From the NCBI GenBank assembly GCA_030044395.1, contig JASHVW010000336.1, positions 1 to 15,976 of the forward strand: 15,976 nt of DNA, given 5' to 3'. Below the pieces are notes generated by a model. That model saw only the letters and a program-made list of their open reading frames with translations, made no database searches and was not told the origin of the DNA. Shown here piece by piece: positions 1-6,668 of this stretch (position 1 is the first letter of the stretch; every line of letters starts with the position of its first letter). Source of the stretch: Verrucomicrobiia bacterium (GTDB lineage: Bacteria > Verrucomicrobiota > Verrucomicrobiia > Limisphaerales > UBA11358). Both the position numbers and the translations under genes were made by a program.

Positions 1-1154
1 TAAAATTGCGCGAACCGCTTGTCGTAACTCCCGGATTTGTCGAACCAATCTTCGTTCCCGATCTCCACGTAATGCAAATTGAACGGTGACGGATGGCCAT
101 CCCTGGCGCGCTGCGCTCCCCAGGTCGTGCTCGTGCCGCCGATGACATATTCAATTTCGTCAAGCGCGTCTTGCACAAACGGCGCCAGATCGGGACCGGG
201 ATTGATGTGTTTGCCATCGAGGGAATAACCTGCATAAACCGCCATCACAGGCTCTGCCTTCATATCCTCGCACCATTTCAGGTATTCCAATAACCCCAAC
301 CCGTCCGTGGAGCGATAACCCCACGGACTCGGATGCCCATGCCGCTGCTCAATCGGCCCAATTGTCTTTTTCCATTCATATCGCGTGTCCACCGTGCTGC
401 CTTCGACATAATTGCCGCCGGGAAAACGCAGGAACTTGGGATTCAAGTTCACCAGCATTTGCATCAGGTCTTTGCGAAAGCCATTCGGCTGGTTGTGCCA
501 CGTCGGTGGAAACAGCGAAACCATTCCCAGCCAGATGGTTCCACGTTGGTCCAGCGTGATGACAAAACGTGCGTTGGCCGTCGGAGCCACCCGGCCGGTC
601 TTAAGCCTGACTTCAAATTTTTTCCACCCGGTCGTGAGGCCGGAGAATTTTTTGGACGCATAGACCTTGCTCCCGTCATCACTGACGATGGACACGGTTA
701 CCGGCGCGGAAAAACTGGAATCCGCCCGGGCCAGAATCGTGGCCCGGTAAGTGGTCCTGGGTTGCACCGGAATGCCCCAATAGCCGTTATTGGCCACACC
801 AGCGGGATGCTCCTTGCCCGCTTTTGTCACCACCACCCGCAGGCTCATCGTGAGCTGGTCATTGAAGGAATTGGTCGGATCGAGCGCCATTGTCGCGGCG
901 GAATTGTCGTCATTCACGACCGACCAATGAACCGGCTCATCGGAGTTGTCCAAGAAGGCGCGGTTTTGAATCAGTTCCGCGTAAAGCCCGCCATCGTAGG
1001 AATGATTGATCTCCTCAGTCATCAGCCCGTAGAGAAGCGGACTGACGTTTCCGGCGGAATGACTGGCGTCAATGGTGAACGTTGGAATGCTCGCCAGGCA
1101 GGAAACTCCGGCGATTGCAAAAGCCAGGGAAATGGCGTTTTTCATCTGTTGCAT
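1..1154 (-). CDS. GH51 alpha-L-arabinofuranosidase, exported (3' end beyond left edge)
   Basis: The frame is open from an ATG at 1154 to the left edge, giving about 384 codons; the C-terminal part is missing. An N-terminal hydrophobic stretch (about residues 5-22, AISLAFAIAGVSCLA) looks like a signal peptide. It is followed by the GH51 N-terminal signature PLLYGLMTEEINHSYDGGLY. A carbohydrate-binding beta-sandwich-like part (about 70-190) precedes the catalytic barrel, marked by FLRFPGGNYVEGSTVDTRY and WGYRSTDGLGLLEYLKW. The general acid/base Glu lies in VEIGNEDW (residue 368, bases 51-53). The nucleophile would lie further left and cannot be seen. The family releases terminal alpha-L-arabinose from arabinoxylan, arabinan or pectin side chains; an extracellular or periplasmic location is inferred from the signal peptide. 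Met4 (1145) is an equally possible start; neither has a clear Shine-Dalgarno sequence. The gene follows a pseudopilin gene 124 bases upstream on the same strand. Family call is confident, exact substrate is not. Confidence 0.93.
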   Translation of the reverse strand, partial: MQQMKNAISLAFAIAGVSCLASIPTFTIDASHSAGNVSPLLYGLMTEEINHSYDGGLYAELIQNRAFLDNSDEPVHWSVVNDDNSAATMALDPTNSFNDQLTMSLRVVVTKAGKEHPAGVANNGYWGIPVQPRTTYRATILARADSSFSAPVTVSIVSDDGSKVYASKKFSGLTTGWKKFEVRLKTGRVAPTANARFVITLDQRGTIWLGMVSLFPPTWHNQPNGFRKDLMQMLVNLNPKFLRFPGGNYVEGSTVDTRYEWKKTIGPIEQRHGHPSPWGYRSTDGLGLLEYLKWCEDMKAEPVMAVYAGYSLDGKHINPGPDLAPFVQDALDEIEYVIGGTSTTWGAQRARDGHPSPFNLHYVEIGNEDWFDKSGSYDKRFAQF

Positions 1155-1278
1155 GCTAGAAGGAAAAGGAAGGATAAAAGATTACAGCGGTATCGTAAAA
1201 TCAATTGGCTTGCCACTCCGCGTTTGGAAGTTAATGGTTGCGTTCGATGGGTGATTCAGAGCGTGCGGCAAAAATGTT

Positions 1279-2154
1279 TCATTTCACCAAATGGGAGGAA
1301 GCGTTTCCCAGCCAGTGCAAGTCGGCGTAGGTGGGAGCTTGTTGCGATCCGACACCCACCAGGCTCATTGTGGTCTTCTGCAATATCGCGGGGTCAGTCC
1401 ACTTGTGAGTCTCCGCGTGTCCGTCCCCAAAAGAAATTCCACCGCAGTTCATATGGTAGCTGGCTGGTACGTCTTCCCAGGCAATGGTGAACTCGGGACC
1501 GCAAACAAAATATCCGTCGTTAATCGAGTTTGGATTTTCATCAAGAAAAACCCACAAATCGCTTGGTCCGGGATCGCCGTGGAGGTCGGATTGTCTGAGG
1601 TAAACTTGCGAAGTTGTATCCCACGCGGAAGACGGATTCAACCAGCAATTCATTGACATGCTTCGCGTGGTGGGGAGGATTGTTGTCCCCGAAGCAGCCG
1701 TCTTTGTGTCGGCCGGACACTTGTAAACCGCCAGACTCTTCACATAAGGAAAAAGCGCGCCGGCTTCCACCAAACGGGGATCGGTAGCGCTTTCAAAATT
1801 CCCGTCCAAGGTTCCCATCACGCCATGGACCCAGCCGCCATCGTTGATCATCAAACCGCCCGGGGCCGTAGTATCCGCCTCGGTCATGCTCATGGCGATC
1901 TGGCCGATCTCGCAATTTCGAACAAGCTTTTCATTGTAATCGCCCGAGTAAGAAATCCAGGCAATTGTCAATTGCCGGAGATTATTGCGGCACTGAAGTG
2001 ACTGCGCCGCGATTTTTGCCTTTCCTAAAACAGGCAACAGGAGCGCCGCCAATATCGCGATGATAGCGATAACGACCAGCAACTCAATAAGCGTAAAACC
2101 ACTCCGGCGCGGCTGGCATTCAAGCAATCCGCTATCGAGAAATGGTTTCTTCAT
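1279..2154 (-). CDS. Pseudopilin-like protein, type III signal peptide and H-X9-DG motif
   Basis: The protein is 291 residues. It has a short charged leader ending RRSG, then the prepilin signature FTLIELLVVIAIIAILAAL: cleavage/methylation would fall between Gly19 and Phe20, with the conserved Glu at +5 (Glu24). The hydrophobic helix continues into the usual amphipathic segment ending CRNNLRQL. The C-terminal part carries YHMNCGGISFGDGH (His234, then nine residues, then Asp244-Gly245), the H-X9-DG signature of the large pseudopilin families of Verrucomicrobia and Planctomycetes. A KCPADT motif (145-150) is also typical of them. Such proteins should be processed by a prepilin peptidase and sit in the inner membrane or in a pilus-like structure; their true role is not established. 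It lies between a GH2 and a GH51 enzyme gene, all on one strand. There is no Shine-Dalgarno sequence before the ATG; the start is set by the leader peptide. Confidence 0.9.
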   Translation of the reverse strand: MKKPFLDSGLLECQPRRSGFTLIELLVVIAIIAILAALLLPVLGKAKIAAQSLQCRNNLRQLTIAWISYSGDYNEKLVRNCEIGQIAMSMTEADTTAPGGLMINDGGWVHGVMGTLDGNFESATDPRLVEAGALFPYVKSLAVYKCPADTKTAASGTTILPTTRSMSMNCWLNPSSAWDTTSQVYLRQSDLHGDPGPSDLWVFLDENPNSINDGYFVCGPEFTIAWEDVPASYHMNCGGISFGDGHAETHKWTDPAILQKTTMSLVGVGSQQAPTYADLHWLGNASSHLVK

Positions 2155-2481
2155 AATTTAGGAGTCGGCTGGCATTTCTGCGGGCCCGGATGCGGAAATT
2201 AAAGGAGCGCAGCCTGCCACATGGATCGAAATGGCAGAACGTCTAAGCAAAGCTCTGTTCATTGGTGGGGTCCTTTTCCAGAACGTATTGAATTGGAAAA
2301 TCCGATTCAAGGGTTATCTCATGGACAATCCTCGGAAAAGTTATCACATGTATAATACTCTGATATTACCTCCATGCGCGGTTCTTCGACGTTTATAGTG
2401 GGTAAAAGTATCCCAAAGGCATTTCAACTGCCTGCCTCGCTGTCCCGTCCGCCATCTCGTCGCGTCGTCATGTCGTGTCGT

Positions 2482-2515
2482 AGTGCAACGAAGACTGAAG
2501 TGTAACGAAGACGGA
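2482..2515. repeat. 17-base tandem direct repeat, two imperfect copies
   Basis: Copy one (2482-2498) reads AGTGCAACGAAGACTGA and copy two (2499-2515) AGTGTAACGAAGACGGA, immediately adjacent, with 15 of 17 bases identical. There are only two copies, and no coding frame explains them. Confidence 0.6.
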
Positions 2516-2614
2516 AGCTCGGATCGACGGAGGAAGCCAGGCGAAGGCGGGTCGCGGAACAACTCTGGAAACAAGCCGGACACGGAGTGTTTGGAGAGGC
2601 AAAACAGTTTGCAT

Positions 2615-2632
2615 CCGTCCCGGCAGGGACGG
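2615..2632. repeat. Inverted repeat, 7-bp arms
   Basis: CCGTCCC (2615-2621) and GGGACGG (2626-2632) are perfect complements around a four-base loop GGCA. The right arm is also the left part of the larger stem at 2623-2673, so the two structures are mutually exclusive. Confidence 0.6.
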
Positions 2633-2673
2633 CGGAAATACCTGCAAAAGCGGGCGGTTTCCAGCGTCCCTGC
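2623..2673. repeat. Large imperfect palindrome, 9 + 5 bp stem with apical hairpin
   Basis: GCAGGGACG (2623-2631) pairs perfectly with CGTCCCTGC (2665-2673). After a 2x2 internal loop, GGAAA (2634-2638) pairs with TTTCC (2658-2662). Inside the loop CCTGC (2641-2645) can pair with GCGGG (2650-2654) with one G-T pair. The multi-part stem resembles REP/BIME elements mobilised by RAYT-type transposases, but no such gene is in the window and membership of a family is inference. Confidence 0.55.
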
Positions 2674-2702
2674 AGAACGCGCAGGATTCCTGGACCGTTT
2701 TA

Positions 2703-2721
2703 CCCGGCACACTGTGCCGGG
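2703..2721. repeat. Perfect 8-bp hairpin downstream of GH2 gene
   Basis: CCCGGCAC (2703-2710) and GTGCCGGG (2714-2721) flank the loop ACT. It lies 36 bases past the GH2 stop codon on the minus strand. On that strand the stem is followed by TAAAACGG rather than a T-run, so it is not a canonical intrinsic terminator; it could protect the 3' end of the mRNA or be part of a REP-like cluster. Confidence 0.6.
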
Positions 2722-2733
2722 CTAATTTCCCGA

Positions 2734-2756
2734 GTCGCTTTGCGACGCTAAATTTT
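2734..2756. terminator. Small hairpin near a T-run, possible weak terminator (plus sense)
   Basis: GTCGC (2734-2738) and GCGAC (2742-2746) pair around TTT, followed on the plus strand by GCTAAATTTTTT. Read on the minus strand it begins about ten bases after the GH2 stop, but lacks a following T-run there. No plus-strand gene needs a terminator here, so its role is doubtful. Confidence 0.3.
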
Positions 2757-5432
2757 TTAAAACGCTCTAATGGTGGCCGTTCCAGCTTTCAACCCATCCG
2801 CCGTCGCCGTCAGCGTGATTTTCCCAGGCTGTCCGGCCTCGCCGCGAACAATCACCAGGCAAAGTCCGTTGAAGGCTTTTCGGTCGTGCGATGGAAATGG
2901 CACGAAACTCGTGGGATCCCCATTGTCCGTCGCGACGATCTCCCCGGGACCCCGGATGTCGAAATGAATATCATTGTCCGCTCGTGGCGTCATGACACCA
3001 TGTTTGTCCGTCACGGTCACCGTCACAAAGGACAAATCCTTTCCGTCCGCGGAAATTGTCCGGCGATCCGGTCCCAGCTTCAGTCTCGCCGGTTCTCCAG
3101 CAGTTTTAACTTCGTCAGTTGCCCAAACCTTGCCATTTTTGTAGGTGACCACCTTCAGGATGCCCGGTTCATACACGACATCGTCCCATCGCAGCCGGTA
3201 TTCGTAAGGCCCTTTCTTTCTCATGCCCAATGATTTGCCGTTTAGAAACAACTCACCTTCATCGCCGGAAGTAAACACGTGAACCGGCATGACCTGTCCC
3301 ACCCGTTCCGGCCAGGTCCATTGCGGCAGGATGTGGGCCATCGGATAGTCCGGCCGCCAGTGCGCTTGATAGAGATAGAAGCGGTCCTTTGGAAACCCCG
3401 CGAGATCTATGATGCCAAAATAAGAACTTCGAGAAGTGTCAAACGGCGTCGGTTCACCGAGATAATCCCAACCCGTCCAGACAAACTCGCCGGCCACATA
3501 AGGGTTCTTTTCCTGCGAGGCAAACACCTTGTCCGGCGATGATCCCCAGGGCGCCCGATATAATTCATAGGCGCTAACTTGGCGTCTTACCGGGTCTTCT
3601 CCTGAGTTCCACGTTGCGGCTGCGTCAATGTTACTTGTAACCGGAAATGTATAGACACCCCGGCTGCTTAACGCGGAGGCGGTCTCACTGCCAAAGAGCA
3701 TTTTATCCGGGAATTCCTTGTGGAACGCCGGATATTTTCCCGGGGTGCCCCGAATTCCCGCCCCCTGATAATTCAATCCAATCACATCCAAAACGCCCGG
3801 GAGGGGATCGGTCGGACGCGACCAATTCATCGCGCTGGTCGTCGGGCGGGTTGGGTCTTCTTCATGCACAATGTCACAGAGTTGGCGGGCGATCGGAATT
3901 CCATTCGAGCCGGTGAACTGCTCGCCCACCTCGTTGCCAATGCTCCACATGATCACCGAAGGGTGGTTTCGGTCCCGCCGCAATTGCGCCCTCAAATCCT
4001 GCTCATGCCAGTCGGGAAAAATCAGATGGAAATCGTAAGGCGTCTTCTGGCGCACCCAGACATCAAACGATTCATCCATGACCAGAAAACCCATTTTATC
4101 CGCCAGTTCCAACAGTTCGGGCGCGGGTGGATTATGACTGGTGCGGAGGGCGTTGCAGCCCATTTGCTGCAGCAGTTGCAACTGCCGTTGAGCGGCCCGG
4201 AAGTTGAAGGCCGCGCCCAATGCGCCGAGATCATGGTGATCGCAAACGCCTTTCAATTCGACGTGCTCGCCATTGACAAATACTCCCGCGTTCGGATCAA
4301 ATTTCAACGTGCGGATTCCAAACGGTGTTTCGTAATCGTCCACGGCCCTTCCGTCTTCCATCACCGTCGTTACGGCCACGTACCGATTCGGTCGCTGTGT
4401 CGGCGGCGGCCCCCAAAGTTTTGGATTGGCAATCGTGCTGCTGCCTTCGGCCACGGCGCTGCCGGCAGGGGGAATTTGCAAATTAACGGGCGCGATCGTT
4501 GCAACGGCAGCACCAATTTTTTTATCGTTCGCGTCCAGAGCAAAAATCCCCGTTGCGACGCTCACGGTTGCGCTTTGCCCGGAATCGTTATCCACCGTCA
4601 CCTTCAAATCAACCGTGGCGGATTCGTGCGAAACCGCCGGCGTCGTCAGTTGCGTTCCCCAATGCCCCACATGCACCGGCCCGGTTTTGACCAGCCAGAC
4701 GTTGCGATAAATTCCCGCCCCGGGATACCAACGCGACGAATCGGGGGGATTGTCCAGGCGGATCGCCAATTCGTTTATACCGCCGGGTTTCACATACGGC
4801 GTCAAATCCACGCGCCAGGACGCGTAGCCATAGGGCCATCCACCGACCAATTGGCCGTTCAACCACACGGTCGAGTAGGACATCGCCCCATCCACATCGA
4901 GAAAAATGCATTTGCCAGCGTCGTCGGTCGTTATGCTCAAGTCCTTTCGATACCACCCGACGCCCGCCGTCGGCAGCCGTCCCATGCCGCCACCGCCGGA
5001 ACGGGTGAACGGCCCGGCAATGGCCCAATCATGCGGCAGGTTCACCCGTTGCCAGGAACTGTCATCAAATCCCGGCTGCACGTAAGCAACACCGTCGCCC
5101 GGATTTCCCCGGGGCCGGGCAAAACGCTGCGATGGGTCGTTGATGAAATCATTGCCGGTTGGCAGAATCCATGGCTTCAAGACCACCGTCGGCGCATTCG
5201 ACATCGAGTTGGTGCTGTTATTCAAGACCGCATTGCCGCCGCCTTCGGCTTCGCCAAATCTGTGGATTGCCCTGGGGCGCACATCGTAAAGCAGAGTCAC
5301 CGGACAGTTCGCCGGGTCGCCTTTGGAGAACCGCCAGTTGTCATCAATGGAAATGCGCTCGCGCGGCGAATCGGCCATTCCAGCAAATCCCACGGCAACG
5401 GCAAACAAAAGGATGGAGGCAAATTGTTTCAT
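2757..5432 (-). CDS. GH2 beta-galactosidase-family enzyme, exported
   Basis: With the start at 5432 the protein is 891 residues and opens with a signal peptide (MKQFASILLFAVAVGFAGMA, cleavage near residue 19). A longer frame reaches 5513, but its 27 extra residues would bury the signal peptide. Order: GH2 sugar-binding domain (about 120-250; FDDSSWQRVNLPHDW at 122-136), beta-sandwich (about 265-365), TIM barrel (about 375-670), then two C-terminal beta domains of the DUF4982 and Glyco_hydro2_C5 kinds (about 710-891; DNGDPTSF). The acid/base Glu501 is in MWSIGNEVGE and the nucleophile Glu583 in LFGSETAS; RTSHNPPAPE at 430-439 is also typical. Between NWRFSKGD (32-39) and the sugar-binding domain lies an insertion of about 75 residues. 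Family members remove non-reducing beta-linked galactose or related sugars; the exact specificity (galactosidase, glucuronidase, mannosidase) is not certain. It sits 106 bases after a pseudopilin gene. Confidence 0.93.
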   Translation of the reverse strand: MKQFASILLFAVAVGFAGMADSPRERISIDDNWRFSKGDPANCPVTLLYDVRPRAIHRFGEAEGGGNAVLNNSTNSMSNAPTVVLKPWILPTGNDFINDPSQRFARPRGNPGDGVAYVQPGFDDSSWQRVNLPHDWAIAGPFTRSGGGGMGRLPTAGVGWYRKDLSITTDDAGKCIFLDVDGAMSYSTVWLNGQLVGGWPYGYASWRVDLTPYVKPGGINELAIRLDNPPDSSRWYPGAGIYRNVWLVKTGPVHVGHWGTQLTTPAVSHESATVDLKVTVDNDSGQSATVSVATGIFALDANDKKIGAAVATIAPVNLQIPPAGSAVAEGSSTIANPKLWGPPPTQRPNRYVAVTTVMEDGRAVDDYETPFGIRTLKFDPNAGVFVNGEHVELKGVCDHHDLGALGAAFNFRAAQRQLQLLQQMGCNALRTSHNPPAPELLELADKMGFLVMDESFDVWVRQKTPYDFHLIFPDWHEQDLRAQLRRDRNHPSVIMWSIGNEVGEQFTGSNGIPIARQLCDIVHEEDPTRPTTSAMNWSRPTDPLPGVLDVIGLNYQGAGIRGTPGKYPAFHKEFPDKMLFGSETASALSSRGVYTFPVTSNIDAAATWNSGEDPVRRQVSAYELYRAPWGSSPDKVFASQEKNPYVAGEFVWTGWDYLGEPTPFDTSRSSYFGIIDLAGFPKDRFYLYQAHWRPDYPMAHILPQWTWPERVGQVMPVHVFTSGDEGELFLNGKSLGMRKKGPYEYRLRWDDVVYEPGILKVVTYKNGKVWATDEVKTAGEPARLKLGPDRRTISADGKDLSFVTVTVTDKHGVMTPRADNDIHFDIRGPGEIVATDNGDPTSFVPFPSHDRKAFNGLCLVIVRGEAGQPGKITLTATADGLKAGTATIRAF

Positions 5433-5538
5433 GTGTGAGTGGTGTTTTGTCCATGCTGGTTTCTGGCGAAGCGTTGCGGATGGCATCATTTCAAGAGATG
5501 GCCAGGCGATCAAAATCCGCGCAGAACCGCCCCATCTT

Positions 5539-6393
5539 TCATTGCAACTGCAAGTTGGGCAGGAGATTCAATTCGGTCTGAGAAAAACCGTTGGCATCCT
5601 GATACCAATAGATGTCCGTTTGTCCCAACGCGCCGGCATAAGTGTTAAATCGCCACATGTTGCCGCGGCCGCCATTATACGCGTTATACCATCCAGCCGA
5701 GCCATCGGTAAAGACCTCATTGGCTCCCGCGGCGCGACCTCCGGGGGCCACGTGCGGCGGGACATCCGCGTATTCAGCTTGATAGGCGGTCTTTACGGCA
5801 ACTATCGCCGACCATTTGCCGCCGATTTTAAGGACGCTATCCGCGCCCAATACCCAATCGGGTTTTGCCGACGAGAGCTTCACCGGGCTGAAAGCCGTGG
5901 GGTTATTTGGCGTGGATATATTGGGTGAAAAATTTTCCCAGATTGTCATTCCGCCCATATATGCATATCCAATAACCACCTGATTATCGCCGCCATCAGT
6001 ATAGGGAAGGCCCGCGGCGCGTTCAGGACAGGCCCAAACCGTGGGCGCGGCATTGGTTGTAATCCTCAAGTAGCCATTCATATTGGTCATAATGACCAGA
6101 TTAAAGGCATCTTGAACAAAGCCCTCGCCAAGCGTGCCGCCCACCGCACCACCCGCTCCATTGCCGGGGGGGACTTTGTCCTGGTTATCCACTGCGTACA
6201 GATTGGCGGCCACGCCGATTTGCCTCAGGTTGTTCATACACTGCGTTCGTCTGGCCTTTTCCTTGGCTTTCGCCAGCACGGGCAACAACATTGCCGCCAG
6301 AATGGCAATGATGCCAATGACAACCAGCAATTCAATCAGCGTGAACGCATGGCGGGAATATGTGTTCAGCTTGATGCCTGAATTATTTCGCAT
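5539..6393 (-). CDS. Pseudopilin-like protein, type III signal peptide and distal DG motif
   Basis: The protein is 284 residues. The leader MRNNSGIKLNTYSRHA is followed by FTLIELLVVIGIIAILAAML, so processing would occur between Ala16 and Phe17, with Glu21 at +5; Ala instead of Gly at -1 is a variant. An amphipathic helix ending CMNNLRQIGVAANLYA follows, then a WACPERA motif (120-126). The distal motif runs from His214 in PPHVAP to Asp230-Gly231 in NEVFTDGS, giving fifteen residues between His and DG rather than nine. This spacing variant has the same GxNxxFxDGS core. The protein should be inserted in the inner membrane and processed by a prepilin peptidase encoded elsewhere. It is the first gene of the minus-strand glycosidase region and is divergent from the sensor kinase gene across 275 bases. 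No Shine-Dalgarno sequence is evident. Confidence 0.9.
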   Translation of the reverse strand: MRNNSGIKLNTYSRHAFTLIELLVVIGIIAILAAMLLPVLAKAKEKARRTQCMNNLRQIGVAANLYAVDNQDKVPPGNGAGGAVGGTLGEGFVQDAFNLVIMTNMNGYLRITTNAAPTVWACPERAAGLPYTDGGDNQVVIGYAYMGGMTIWENFSPNISTPNNPTAFSPVKLSSAKPDWVLGADSVLKIGGKWSAIVAVKTAYQAEYADVPPHVAPGGRAAGANEVFTDGSAGWYNAYNGGRGNMWRFNTYAGALGQTDIYWYQDANGFSQTELNLLPNLQLQ

Positions 6394-6668
6394 GAGCTTG
6401 TCTTTTAATTATTTGAATCAAACCTTCGCGCCGGCGCAAAATGTGTCAATTCTCACATCTTGGGTTTTGTTCTGACCTCGAACTTAATCGAAAACCGCTG
6501 CATGTCAAGGACAAATTCGACCCCGAACGGATTGTGGTCTGTGGCCTGTCGCCCGAGGGAGGAAAAGGCAGGCGCCGGGTTGGTGGCCGCGACTCCATCT
6601 GCTCGATCCGGGTTTCAAAAGTTTTGCTGACATTGGAAATAAGTGGCATTAAAATGTGATAACTCAGC
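6394..6668. promoter_or_regulatory. Divergent intergenic region between pseudopilin and kinase genes
   Basis: These 275 bases must carry the promoters for both outward-facing genes. On the minus strand there is an exact TTGACA (6449-6444), but no acceptable -10 box lies 16-18 bases on. A perfect 10-base palindrome GCGCCGGCGC (6428-6437) sits between it and the pseudopilin start. On the plus strand only a poor TTGCTG/CATTAA pair is seen near the kinase start. The assignment as promoter region rests on gene orientation. Confidence 0.45.

Larger units (their letters stand above)
2155..2756. other. 602-base non-coding gap with repeat-like palindromes
   Basis: No convincing gene is present. The largest frame here (2344-2712, minus, 122 codons) has an Arg/Cys/Ser-rich low-quality translation with no recognisable domain. 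The left part (2155 to about 2345) is the leader and promoter region of the downstream pseudopilin gene on the minus strand; I saw no strong -35/-10 pair. The right part (about 2480-2750) holds a short tandem repeat and several hairpins, listed separately, directly after the GH2 stop codon. The arrangement suggests a dispersed REP-like element or a processed 3' untranslated region. Confidence 0.6.

Noticed and set aside
333..1490. A 385-codon plus-strand frame
   Set aside because: It is antisense to the GH51 gene and to the end of the pseudopilin gene, both of which have clear family motifs; its own translation is Arg/His-rich without a domain.
2158..2262. A 34-codon minus-strand frame (MNRALLRRSAISIHVAG...) ending three bases before the second pseudopilin start codon
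   Set aside because: The position would suit a leader peptide with translational coupling, but there is no Shine-Dalgarno sequence, domain or composition signal, and chance frames of this size are common.
2482..2515. CRISPR-like array
   Set aside because: There are only two adjacent 17-base units with no spacers and no cas genes.
2344..2712. A 122-codon minus-strand frame in the gap after the GH2 gene
   Set aside because: The translation is rich in Arg, Cys and Ser with no domain, and it runs through the hairpin cluster and tandem repeat. It looks like a chance frame in repeat-like DNA.
3720..5438. A 572-codon plus-strand frame
   Set aside because: It is the antisense shadow of the GH2 gene, whose catalytic motifs and signal peptide are unmistakable; the antisense translation has no recognisable features.
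6444..6449. Exact TTGACA on the minus strand as a sigma-70 -35 box for the pseudopilin gene at 6393
   Set aside because: No -10-like hexamer lies at 16-18 bases; the AT-rich candidates are about 28 bases away. It is kept only as part of the intergenic description.
6645..6662. Possible sigma-54 (-24/-12) promoter, AGTGGCATTAAAATG, before the kinase gene
   Set aside because: A GG doublet is present, but there is no GC doublet at the required spacing.
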